Assembly: GCA_030549335.1 (NCBI GenBank)
Contig: CM060191.1
Span: 4,903,001-4,967,000 of the forward strand
DNA: 64,000 nucleotides
Direction: 5' to 3'
From: Pontederia crassipes
Taxonomy: Eukaryota > Streptophyta > Magnoliopsida > Commelinales > Pontederiaceae
Shown: in pieces, positions 24,391 to 37,134 of the stretch
How positions within the stretch are numbered: the stretch's first letter is position 1
How the letters are laid out: the number at the start of each line of letters is the position of its first letter
Translations under genes and position numbers: made by a program
The notes under the pieces: model-generated
What the model was told of the DNA's origin: nothing
The model's input: only the letters and a program-made list of their open reading frames with translations
Databases searched by the model: none

Positions 24391-24898
24391 CTCTAAAAAA
24401 AAAGTAACAATCAAAAGAATGTCAGCACGTGCCATACACTAGTGGAGTTCCATATTCTCCTCTTTGCCGAATATACATTGATGATACATGTGATCGGAGT
24501 TCAAACCTCGACAGTGGCAAGCTTCTCAAATCCCTCTTCTGAAGAATAAAGAATCCTAGAGACAATGCATCTGCTTGACCCGGGATAGAAGGTGAACCAT
24601 TAGGAGAAGCAAAATCAAGTGTGCTTGTCCCCCCCCCCCCCCCCATGGCAAGTCTTTGTGAAATAACTCTGATGGGAAGAAAAAAGAAGGCATTAAGAGA
24701 TCCTCCTGGCCCAACCCTAGACACTCTAAGATCCCCTTCTGGTTTGTTTCGAGAAAGATATCGTCCGACGGTGGGTCTGAAAATGTATCTAAAAGGGTGA
24801 AATTTAGATATTTGCACCCTGTCGAAGTAAGGAACCATGGTAATCCACTGTGACACGTTCACTTAAAAAAAACCACCTCGGATCGTTGGCGAGGAACA
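24391..24898. other. Organelle-like sequence, unassigned
   Basis: A continuous open frame on minus (24862-24422) has no recognised domain. The wording (GAATCCTAGAGACAATGCAT, TGACCCGGGATAGAAGG) reads like plant organelle DNA, possibly mitochondrial. I cannot place it. A 16-base C run lies at 24629-24644. Confidence 0.35.
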
Positions 24899-24901
24899 TT
24901 A

Positions 24902-25560
24902 CAACAACAACAACAAAGCCTTATCCCACTAGGTGGGGTCGGCTACATGGATCATACGACGTCATTCCGCTCTATTAGTAACCAAACCTTTCGGTATATT
25001 ATTCACCAATAGATCTTGCTCTATTAGTTCTCCAAGTGTCCGCCTTGGCCTCCCTTTCCCTCTTTTAATCGGACTCCAGATTATTTGATCTACTCTTCTT
25101 ACTGGCGCATCTAATGGTCTTCTCTGAACATGACCAAATCATCTCAAACGATTTTCTACCATTTTCTCACTAATAGGAGCCACTCCGACTCGTTCACGTA
25201 TATGGTCATATCTAATCTTGAATTATCACACATCCATCTCAACATCCTCATTTCGACTACCCCCACTTTACGTTCATGTTGTCCCTTCGTAGCCCAACAT
25301 TCACTATCATATAACACTGCCGGTCTTATAGCAGTACGATAGAATTTCCCTTTAACTTTATTGGATACTTTTCTATCACAAAGAACTCCAGTGCCTTTCC
25401 TCCACTTACACCAACCATCTTGAATTCTATGATTAACATCGTCATCAATCTCACCATCTTGTCTTACAATTGATCCTAAATATTTAAACTTTGTCACTTG
25501 AGAAATTATATCCTCTCCTAGCCTAACTTCCAAATCGTCTCTAAGTTGTTTCGAGATAAA
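24902..25560 (-). mobile_element. 5'-truncated RTE LINE copy
   Basis: On minus this is the last part of the reverse-transcriptase protein (open to 25156 from 25566) followed by the 3' end and a TTG tail. It matches the longer copy at 26137-28604. It corresponds to LINE sequence from about 27950 onward. The candidate target duplication GAACATTA sits at 24894-24901 and 25561-25568. The reading frame diverges near its end, so the copy is dead. Confidence 0.85.
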
Positions 25561-25568
25561 GAACATTA

Positions 25569-26136
25569 TGAAACAACTTTGCTGACAATTATAGATTTAT
25601 GGATTTTGTATCGAGATAAAACGAATCCGAATAATTCATTGGGTAGGATGGCGGAACAAAGGCGACGCTCTCATCCTTCCTCCGCTCGCCTCTCCTACTT
25701 GATCGACGCTTCCGCCCTTCGCCGCTCGTGACTCTCCCAATTCGCCTATCGTTCCCTCACTTGCTCGCTCCGACCTCCTTGGTTCGCCCTCTCTTCCTAG
25801 CTGTTGCCATATATTTCAGTTGGTGTGTTGCAGAAGGTTGGTACGAGTTTACTCACCCATGTCGTAGTAATTATTATTGATATTGGTGTTGTTTTTTGTG
25901 TTTATTCAATACCTCCGCATTTGTTCTTAGCGAGGCCATACGAAAATGAACAAATTTGTTGGCACAAGACCTGTCAAAGCCAAACCAATCTTGAATAATT
26001 AGGGACATGCAAATTGCATAAGATATGCCATTTTTCTCAAGTATCAGAAGCTCGTCGCTCGCCGGGACAGGAGCTCACCGCCGGGAAACTCGCGACCGTC
26101 GACCTTCCGGTATCAATTTTTTTTGTTTCATGTTTC
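25569..26136. other. Mixed sequence left of the RTE LINE
   Basis: 25570-25650 reads organelle-like. 25660-25800 and 26040-26110 are GC-rich leader-like stretches without a recognised frame. Part of 26055-26080 (GACAGGAGCTCACCGCC) recurs in inverted form near 28696-28722, beyond the LINE, so the LINE may sit inside an older repeat. Confidence 0.3.
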
Positions 26137-28604
26137 ATTGGGGGAGACCTTAATGGACATGTTGGTAATGAGGCAGGACCACATGCAAGGGTTCATGGTG
26201 GTTTTGGTTTTGGGGAGTTGAATGAGGTAGGACAAACTATTATTAATTTTTCTTTAGCATACGACCTTAAGATTATCAACACTTGTTTTAGGAAGAGAGG
26301 TACATTTAATCACATACAAAAGTGGAACTCATAGGTCTCAAATCGATTTTTTCTTGACAAGAAATACTGATAAAAGATGTTGTACTAATTGCAAAGTAAT
26401 TCCTGGGCATGGGGTGACTACACAACATAGATTGTTAATTCTTGATATGCAAATGAAATGTATAAAACCAAAATCTCGAACAGTTTTTTATCGAAAGATC
26501 AAGTGGTGGCAGTTAAAGGGGGAGAAGCGAGAGACTTTTAGAAGTAAGTTATTAGAGGAAAGTGTGTGGGAGTTAGAAGGAGATGCTAGTATCATGTGGG
26601 AGAATGTGGCAAAAAAGGTTGAAATGGTTGCTAAAGCCATTTTAGGAGAATCAAAAGGTTTTGGACCACGAGATAAGGAGACTTGGTGGTGAAATGAGGA
26701 GGTCCAAGAAAAGGTGCGTAATAAGAAGAATTGTTTCAAGGCGATACACTTGGACAATAGTTCTGACAATTGGGAAAAATATCGTTTGGCGAAAAGGGAG
26801 GCTAAGAAGGCAGTTAGTGATGCTCGTGCTAAAGCATATGAGGGGTTTTATAAGGAGCTAGGGACAAAGGCTGGTGAACAAAGGATTTACAAATTGTAAG
26901 GAATAAAGAGAAGGAGTCGAGAGATTTGGATCAAGTAAGATGCATAAAAAATGAAGTTGGCAAGGTTTTAATTACTGAATGAGATATTAAGAACAGATGG
27001 GAAGAGTATTTCTATAAGCTATTTAATGATGGATGTGAAGGTTCCCGTTGTGATTTGGAGGACTTGACAGTTAGCGAATGTGAGCTTAATAAGTCATTTT
27101 ATCGTAGAATTAGAGTATCGGAGGTTAGCGAAGCTCTTAAGAAAATGGAGAATGGTAAAGCCGTTGGACCGGATGGTATACCGATTGAAGTTTGGAAATG
27201 TTTAGGAGAAAAAGATGTGTTGTGATTATGTAAACTATTTAATGAGATTTTACGGTCGAAAAAGATGCCTGATGATTGGAGATTAAGTACATTAGTTCCT
27301 ATTTACAAAAATAAAGGGGATATTCAGAATTGTGCAAATTATAGAGGGATTAAACTTATGAGTCACACAATGAAATTATGGGAAAAAGTGATTGAGCATA
27401 GATTGAGAATGGAGACTAATATTTCTGAGAGACAATTTGGGTTCATGCCAGGAAGATCCACTACAGAGGTGATTTATTTATTAAGGGGGATGATGGAGAA
27501 GTATCGAAGTAGGAGAAGAGACTTACATATGGCTTTCATTGACTTAGAGAAGGCGTATGATCGGGTACCAAGGGATGTACTTTGGAAAGCCTTGCAAAAG
27601 AAGAGGGTGAGTGTTGCCTACATTAAGGTAATACAAGATATGTACGATGGGGCATTGACTAGGGTTAGGACACCCGGAGGTGAAACAAATGAATTTCCTA
27701 TAAGAATTGGCCTACATCAAGAATCAGCTTTAAGCCCGTATCTATTTAACTTAGTTATCGATGCTATAACCGAGAGTATCACAGAGGAGGTACCTAAGTG
27801 CATGCTATTTGCGGATGATATAGTACTTTTAACGGATTCAAGAGAAGAGATTAATACAAAATTGGAAATATGGAGAAATACGTTGGAGTCAAAGGGTTTT
27901 CCTTTAAGTAGGAATAAAACAGAATATATGCATAGCAATTTCACAAATAAACAACTTAGAGACGATTTGAAAGTTAGGCTAGGGGAGGATATAATTCCTC
28001 AAGGACAAAGTTTAAATATTTAGGATCAATTGTAAGACAAGATGGTGAGATTGACGACGATGTTAATAATAGAATTCAAGCTGGTTGGTGTAAGTGGAGG
28101 AAAGTCACTGGAGTTCTTTGTGATAGAAAAGTACCCAATAAAGTTAAAGGAAAATTCTATCGTACTGCTATAAGGCCAGCAGTGTTATATGGTAGTGAAT
28201 GTTGGGCTATGAAGGGATAACATGAACGTAAAGTGGGGGTAGCCGAAATGAGGATGTTGAGATGGATGTGTGGTCATACAGTATTAGATAAGATTAGGAA
28301 TGACCATATACACGAACGAGTCGGAGTGGCTCCTATTAGTGAGAAAATGGTAGAGAATCGTTTGAGATGGTTTGATCATGTTCAGAGAAGACCATTAGAT
28401 GCGCCAGTAAGAAGAGTAGATCAAATAATCTGGAGTCCGATTAAAAGAGGGAGAGGGAGGTCAAGGCGGACACTTGGCGAACTAATAGAGCAAGATCTAT
28501 TGGTGAATAATATACCGAAAGGTTTGGTTACTAATAGAGCGGAATGACGTCGTATGATCCATATAGCCGACCCCACCTAATGGGATAAGGCTTTGTTGTT
28601 GTTG
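26137..28604 (+). mobile_element. RTE-clade LINE, 5'-truncated, broken
   Basis: The order is endonuclease/exonuclease/phosphatase-type domain (GGDLNGHVG from 26146, QIDFFLTRN, TTQHRLL) with its first part missing, a linker, and reverse transcriptase (from about 27140; VGPDGIPIEVWK, YRGIKLMSHTMKLWEKV, LEKAYDRVPR, FADDIVLL at about 27808, then the GWCKWRK and RMLRWMCGH segments). The 3' end is CCGACCCCACCTAATGGG with a short TTG repeat. This is the plant RTE family. Stop codons (for example near 26331, 26691, 26897, 27224 and 28220) and frame changes (near 28010) break it. No target duplication was identified. Confidence 0.9.
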
Positions 28605-29351
28605 GATCATCAAAAGGTTGTACTTTTCCGTTTGGGTTAGTTGTGCCGTTTGTGTTAGTCAGTGAGGTTGGCGGTGATCGAGCAAGGGCGGCGAGGTCGC
28701 CGGTGAGTGAGCTCCTGTCCTAGGGCACAAAATGCAAAACACAAAATGCAGAGGGCGACGGAGGTCGACGGCTAGGTGGAGCGCGAAGCGACCACAGGTC
28801 GTGCGTGAGTGTTGGCAGCGAGGTCAGGCGAGACCGCGCCTGCTGACGAGGTGAACCGCTGGCCGTCGATCGACGGACGCCGACATAGATAGGGGCGTGG
28901 ACGCCCCTTAATCCTTCATGACACCAAGAATAATCTGAATATCTGATATTGGATATGCCCTTTTTTGTGTTTTAACTGACTTACTATTGGATATGTTTTT
29001 TGTTCTAGTCTTACCTTACTATTGGGACATGATCTTTTTCTTTTGTTGGTGTTAACTGACTTACTTTTGTATCCAACCTTTCTAATTTTTCCTCAAGAGT
29101 ATCCATTTGTTGCCCAGAAGGTAATCTCATGATTTATTTGTTCAAACACGAAGCTACTTTTCGTAAAAAGAAAAGTAAGCTGCTCAAACTTTTGTGGTTT
29201 TTTACTCTGATATTCTCTTGTTATAGGGTTTGTTATAGCCATCTCACCGAAGAATGATGTGCCAAGTTTGTGAACTATGAAATTGTAACCGTAGAACCAC
29301 GAGTGATGTGTCTACGACCTTGATGCACGAATCCTATCCTTGTCTGCTTCG
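28605..29351. promoter_or_regulatory. Upstream region of the ferredoxin reductase gene
   Basis: GC-rich from 28650 to 28910, then AT-rich up to the gene. No frame is recognised. The promoter and 5' leader of the gene at 29352 must lie here, but I cannot point to a specific TATA box. Confidence 0.3.
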
Positions 29352-32300
29352 ATGTCCAGGAGTCTGTTCACATCATCTCTTTCTGCTTCCGCTTCCGCAA
29401 CAAACAAAGGATCTATGAGTCGGTTGCTTGGTCTTCGCCTTTGGGGTAAGCTGATACGGCAAGATCTTTGTTTTCCAAGTCGCCGGATGCTTCATGTTTG
29501 CATTGTCGGTAGTGGACCTGCTGGATTCTACACTGCAGAAAAGGTGCCTTTCCTAGTCTTCTGGAATAAAAAAAATAGTTCTTATATTCTCAAGAAAAGC
29601 TACCAACTGCAGAGAGACCAAACTTGTATTTTGATTCTAACCATATCACTTTTAATAAACTTGTTCATATATTTTTTTGAGGGCAACTCGTTCATATATG
29701 GTGTCATGCTATATGGGTAGTAGGTTCCTCTTGTTGTTGCGTGCTATTTTTATGCACAAGTTTTCTTGTAAAAGAAAATTCTCAAAAACTGTGGATTCAT
29801 GTTCAGGTGTTGAAAGCTTGTGAAAAAGCTCAGGTTGATATCCTTGAACGCCTGCCGACGCCATTTGGATTGGTCCGTTCTGGGGTGGCACCTGATCATC
29901 CAGAAACAAAGGTAAGTTATGACCTTTAGTTCAAGTGGATATATTGATTTCATTGTTGCAATCATTGTGGACACTAAGATAAGATGTACACAGTAAGAGC
30001 TAAAGATCAAGTGGACACGAGGAGGTGGAGTCGAGCATGGATTATTATTTATTTTTTCCATGTCTAGAACTATCATATCTGTTCAAGGGTCATTCTTTTG
30101 GCAATCATTCAAAAGTTGCAGTATCTTTAAGAGTCAGTTCCATCGGAGGATATTATACAAAGGATTTAATATTCATGAGGAAGCAACTGACTGATTAGCT
30201 AATTTTCTGTGTTTAGAACTATGATATCTATTCAAGAATCATCTTTAGTGGGAAGTGAAAGTTGTGAATTCAAGCGTTCCATGAAATATAAAGCCAATTC
30301 GATTCATGGATGAGCAGTTATTCTTATAAGTTCTCGACATTTGAGATGCACATGAACACAATTTGCAACTATGACTTCCAGAAAAAAATTGCAAATATAG
30401 ATGCAAGATTAGATGGCACTCAGAATTATCAGTCTTATTGATCTCAATCAATACATGTGTGTTAAGGGCTATTCCTATAAGAATGTACTTAGAAATTAAC
30501 ATTTATGTCTTCAAATATTCGTTTTATAAGAATCTGAAATAGAAAATTAAAATATCTTTCCAGTTTCTAGAAGATCATCAGTAGAACATGCAATTCATCC
30601 TAAAAAAAACTAGGAATTGCATGCAGTTGTCTTAGTTACTGATAAAAAGTGTCAGGGGTCATCTATGTTTTGTAAAAACATAAATTCAGTTTACCCAATT
30701 TTTTTATTTCATTGTATGTGTCATCAATCGTTTGTTCTGCCCCTCAAAAAATCTTTTATTCTGTCAATATTTCAGTCATCCTTCACTTTGCAAAATCACT
30801 CCTCCGTACTTGTATGAACTCGAATGCAGGGGAGGCCCACCTCCCATAAGGGAATGCAAGGGCCAAAATAATCAAAATATCTTACAATTCAATAAGCATG
30901 GATCCCATTAACAATAATATGTTGATGAACAATAATTCATGATCATGCCGATTAAAAAACAATAGTATTAATCCACTTATAATGCCCAATTCAATTTCAT
31001 TAGTGACTTGAGCACCGATTAAATGGCAACCTTATGTCCAATTGACCTTTTGGCGCAGCGCTAGGATCTAACGAGAATAAAGAAGACAAAGGATACGAGG
31101 ATAGACTGAAGTACTATCCAAGATGACAACAAACAGAATTCTGGTGTTTGAAAACTAGCGAATCCACGCTATAAACAAATGTTAATTTTTGAAGTAAAGA
31201 TGAGATCTTCTTTTCTCTATTCATTGGCCTTTTTTTATTATTGACTATTACAACAGTCTCTACTTTAGGAAATAAAAAAAGTAAATACGAATTAAGGAAA
31301 CATGAAATATTAAAAATAACTAATGAGCTAATAAATCAGCCATCTGATTAATTCCAGCTGATTAGTGTCATTATTATGATATGACCTCCTAATCAGCTTC
31401 AGCCAAGATTGTGTTAGGATTTGATCATTATTATGATATCCAAGATTGTGTCAAGATTTGATCATGATTATGATATGATTTCCTATTAATCAGCAACAAC
31501 CAAAATTGTACCAAGATCCGTGGGACGTCCTACATCAGTCTCCCCTTCTTCAAAAGAGTTCGACCTCGAATTCTGAAAGTCAAATCCGAAGGATCATGTT
31601 TCACATCTGGCAATGGTCCTGTTTTCTTTCTCAACTTCACATACGAATCAATTAAACCAAGAAGATGGTAGAGTAGTATCAAATAATAGGATATTGTCCT
31701 TAAAACTTGATTTGAAAATGCAATCTGCTGAAAGATAAAACTTTTGGCATCGACGAAAACTTTCACGCATTTCATATCAACTTGAAGTATTTGAAGCAAA
31801 TCTCTTTTATTAGTTGACGAAGTTAACCACAACTTTTCATCCACCTCTTTAATACATTTGTCTTCTTTCTGCTTAGAAAGAAAGCCCACAGTTGCTAATT
31901 CTTCAAATTTTGGATTGAACATAATATCTTCAGCAATTTGATTTCACAAGCCACAACTTCATCCTCACAATCTAACACAGATTCTGATATCACAATCTTC
32001 ACATGACTTGGATATTTAACAATTTCTTCATCACAATCTTCTACATCATCATCAATTCCAGAAGAGATTTGATCAGCCTCATTAGTTTGAGTAAAATAAA
32101 TTGGAGATCGCTGTGGACATTCATTGGAATGATGACCTGCTTGGCGGCAACGATAACAAATCACTTTATGAGGTTTAGAATACCCAGAAGGCCTTCTTGT
32201 AGTTGTTGCTCCACTTGGTTTGTTGCTGGTGGCGGAAGAGGTGACTGAAATTTTGCAAGGAGCCGTGTTCTCTTGTGCAGGTTGTCGAACAAGTTTCAGG

Positions 32301-35300
32301 TCAGCAAGACGTGCAGACTCAGAACCTCGGTAGTTGGATCTAGAACCCCTATCAAGTTGACGTTCCACTTTCTCGGCAAGGGTGATAGTGTCCGACAACG
32401 TGTAAGTGGTACATGTCAACCCGATCACGAATTATAGGGCGTAATCCACCAATGAAACATACAATCTGTTGTGGTTCAGACTTCAGCAGATTATTTCTGG
32501 ATAGAAGCCTGTAACACTCAGTGGTATAGACGCTCACGGAACGACTACCTTGTCTGCAATCTTGCAGTTGATGGAATAAAATTTGCTCATAGTCAGGAAG
32601 AAGGTTTCGGGCTCGCAGCAATTTCTTCATTTTTGGCCAGGACTGCACAGGTTGTGTTGCCTCATGCGTGACAGTTGAATTTGTTCCCACCACGCAGAAG
32701 CACCTCCCTTCAGTCGATACGCAACAAGCTTTACTTGTTTGCATTCAGGGACCTCCATGTACTAAAAAAATCTCTCAACTTTAGGCAGTCAGTCGAGGAA
32801 GTCCTCGATGTGAAATTGGCCATTGAAGGATAGAAGGTCCATCCTCATTTTGAAATCTGGTTGGCGTGTTGCACGATGCTGAACGGGATCGTCAGCATCA
32901 TCGTCACTATCAGCGGGGCGTCGTCGAAGGGCTTGGGCCCGACGAGGGGGTCTTCGTTCTTCACGATCATGCAAGAGTAACTCGAGAGATTCATGGATGC
33001 ACTGTAGCATTTCCTTCATCTCCTTTAACACAGCACGAGTAGGTTTGTCTGCCATTATTCTCAATGCTCTGATACCAATTGGCACAGCACCAGGATCTAA
33101 CGAGAATAAAGAAGACAAAGGATACAAGGATAGACCGAAGTACTATCCAAGATGACACCGAACAGAATTCTGGTGTTTGCAAACTAGCGAATCCACGCTA
33201 TAAACAAATGTTAATTTCTGAAGCAAAGATGAGATCTTTTTTTCTCTATTCATTGTCCTCTTTTTATTGAGTATTACAACAATCTCTACTTTAGGAAATA
33301 AAAAAAGGAAACATGAATTAAGGAAACGGAAAATATTGAAAATAACTAATGAGCCAAGAAATCAGCCATCTGATTAATTCCATTGTCATTATTACGATAT
33401 GATCTCCTTCTAATCAGTTATTATGATATCCAAGATTGTGCCAGGATTTGATCATAATTATGATATGATTTCCTGTTAATCAATAACAATCAAAATTGTG
33501 CTAAGATCCGTGGGACGTCCTACATCACCTTTGTGTTCATATGTTCAAACCACTAATTTAGTTCAATTGAAGTTAAACTTTTAACTTCTTGTTCTTTTAG
33601 CAAACATTAGACAAACATTTTTAATGAACCTTTCCACTAATTGAGGTTCTTGGCTTGCCTTGACGTCGATTATGGCTGGCCAAGCCGGGTTGCACTTGTA
33701 CCCAATTAACATCAAATGACATCTACTTTGGCATGCCACATCATCCAATGTAAACACCTCATCACAATAAATATGTTATTATTTATTTGTGCGTCCTCTC
33801 TATCTCTCTCTCTTTGCTGGACCTAGCTTTTATGGGCTGCCTGCAAATGACTCAATCGCTCCTTAGAGGTAGCAGAGCAGGACAGAGTTCTGAGTACCAT
33901 TTTCTAGTTAAGACAGTGAGAACAGAAAAATTATAAACTCCAGCATAATAGCAGATAGTAAAAAAAAGAAACCTATGCAAATGTCATATGCATTTAAATC
34001 ATATGGTTTACAAATATGGATTTATAAATATGAAGTAATGACAATTGTAGACTTTTTACATCAACACACTTTTCTTGAAAAAGTTTCAATGAACAGAAGC
34101 ATAATTCTGCTTTCTATCACATAATATGATAGAAATAATCTTTTCCAGAGGATGCAGCTCTTGTGGTGTCCTGAAGATTGGAAAAGAGGGATTTCAAAGC
34201 ATGAATTTGATATGTTCATGCTTTATGATTTCTCCCGTAAACCATGATGACATCAGATTTGACGTTCATATGAGTTACACATTACTCTGCCGTGGAGATG
34301 CGGCTGGAGAGCCAATTGTGGGTTAGGACCTGAGTCTGCAATGCCGACAGCCAGAGGACTCCGAATGGAATCTCAGGTCCAGCATGCAGAGGAACCAGAG
34401 GTTGGCAACGGGGCTCGGAATGAGGCCGGCGATCAATTTTCCGATGAGGATGAGAAAGTGGAGGTTCAGCAGGAGAGCTCTGCAATGGTAGTGAGTTGTA
34501 CGAGGGAGTTAGTAGGACTACTGGAGATGGCAAAGAGTTGGAGGAGGATGAAGAGTAGGGATACCATGTAGATGAGGTATTTGAATTGGATGATGTGGCA
34601 TGCTGTGTTGATATCATTTGATTATATGAGTCAATTTAACAGAAGGATGACTAAAATATTGACATAATAAAATATTGATGACCCTTAAATAACAAACAAC
34701 AACAAAGCCTTATCCCACTAGATGGAGTCGGCTACATGGATCATACGACGCCATTCATTCGTTGATCCATGTTCATAAGATTCGACAGAATTTTACGCTG
34801 GCTGTCGGGGCTTAACACAACCCTCCTCCTTTATCCGGGCTTGGGACCGGCTATAAAATATAGGCGGAGTTATTGATGACCCTTAAAATTAAATAAAAAA
34901 TTGAGTGACCTGAATCATGTTTTTACAAAACTTGGATGGCCCCTAACACTTTTTATCCCATAGTTGCAGTAAATGTTTCTTATTGAGCTCAGTTTATCAG
35001 AAATTTGGCAACAGATTGTGGTGAACCAGTTCTCTCGGGTCGCTTCACATGAAAGGTGCTCTTTCTTTGGCAATGTATCACTAGGTTCCAGTGTCTCTTT
35101 AACTGAGCTTCGTGAGCTGTACAATGTGGTAAGTTTCTGAAAACTCAAGGATTTAAGATCCCTCTCGATCTTCCTACTTCCTAGTAATCTTTTTCCATGT
35201 CTAATATCCAGTAGGCTACTAGCATCTTATAATTCAGTTTGTAGTGAGGGGCATAAAGACTTAAATCTTTCCTGAAAGTATTGACTCTGAGATTTGATCT

Positions 35301-37092
35301 TAAGACTTTTTCTTTCCAACTCGATATTCAGTTGAATAAACCAATTGTTGATACTTTTCTGGCTAGTCATCATCTCCTAGTCTTTTTTGTTTGACAAATT
35401 ATGAGCAGGTTGTGCTGGCTTATGGTGCAGAAAGCGACAGATCTCTAGGCGTGCCTGGTGAAGTGAGTTGATTTCTCTCACTTAAATATGCAGAAAATTC
35501 ATCAATGTACCCGTTCCTAAAATTTCCCTTGATGTCTCAAGACAAATGACTATAAACCATTTGTCACAAAGTGAGTCAATACACTCAACACAAGCACCTG
35601 GTTGATTACACCTAAGCAATTGAAAACAATCTTGAGAATATCCTAGTTAATTTTTGTCTTTGGTTCATTCTGTCTAAAACATTTAGAAGACATACCTAAT
35701 AGCAACTGTCTAGAATAAGGGGGTGATCTCTACTCATTCCTTAGGTGTGTGTCATGATATAATGGGCCAAATAAATGAAAATAATGGTAGTACTTAAGGA
35801 TAACAACAACGACGACGACAAAGCCTTATCCCACTAGGTGGGGTCGGCTACATGGATCATACGACGCCATTCCACTCTATTAGTAACCAAACCTTTCGGT
35901 ATATTATTCACCAATAGATCTTGCTCTATTAGTTCGCCAAGTGTCCGCCTTGGCCTCCCTCTCCCTCTTTTAATCGGACCCCAGATTATTTGATCTAATG
36001 GTAGTACTTAAGGATGAAGAAGTAAATTTGCATTGCATGTGCCCTTTTTCCATATAATCATTTTATGAGATGAGATCATGCTGAAATCTTAAAACTCACA
36101 TTTTTCATGCTAACTTGCTGGAACCAACATTGCGACATAATTAAAGTTGTAAACGGTTGCATTACTTGCATCATGATGAAATAAAGTTCATGAAGGCTGT
36201 GTTTGTTTTGGTAAACAAAACTTCTGGAGGAAAATAAATTTGGAGAAAACTGTTCCAGGAAGATAGTTTCTTTTTGTTGTTTGGTTATGAAAAAAATATT
36301 TAAAAAAGTAAGTTAATTCTTTTTGTACTATACATGACAGACAATGTGTGACTGGAAATGTTCCCTTTCTTAAAATTGTGTGCAACTTTTTGGTCATAAA
36401 CAATCGTTGGCCAGGACTTCTCTGGTTGCTGAACTCAGAAAATGGGAAATATGTTTTCTTAAAACTGTTTTTGATGAAGCATAACACAACAACAACAACA
36501 AAGCCTTATCCCACTAGGTGGGGTCGGCTACATGGATCATACGACGCTTTGTTGATCCATGTTCATGAGATTCGACAGGGTTTTACGCTGGCTGTCGGGG
36601 CCTAACACAACCCTCCTCCTTTATCCGGGCTTGGGACTGGCTATAAAACATAGGCGGAGTTGAGTTCAGTATCTACATCATTTCCATTTTTTTGCATGGG
36701 GTCTGAAAGTTCCAACATGCATTCCTCCGATGTCCGTATTAGGTTGACTGCTTTAGCTGCCTCTTTATTAGTTTTGTTGCGTGGAGATCGTCTCAAAATA
36801 CCTTGGTTTATGGTTTTGGTTTTGGTTTTGGATAATCTGTTTCCTTGGTTCTCTTTTGCTCCACCTTGTTTCTTGTCAGTGGCTTCCGAAGCATCAACTG
36901 TAACCTTTCCGCTAGTTCTTGATTTTTGTGCTTCTTTTTCATCAGCTTCTTCCATGTGTCTTGCAGCTATATGCTTGTCTTTTTTAGCTTTGTTGCATTA
37001 TTTTTTAGCTTTGTTGATGAAGCATAACATTCCATTTTTTTTTTAGGAAGGGATGACTACTGAGGTTTGTAGGTTGTCATCCATGTGTGTGC

Positions 37093-37134
<42 letters not shown>

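Noticed and set aside
29340-29351. A start of the ferredoxin reductase four codons upstream
   Set aside because: The upstream codon is TTG; the ATG at 29352 is the first normal start in the frame.
33796-33900. A tRNA-like stretch
   Set aside because: No cloverleaf arms or A/B boxes can be drawn; it is a CT repeat followed by ordinary intron sequence.
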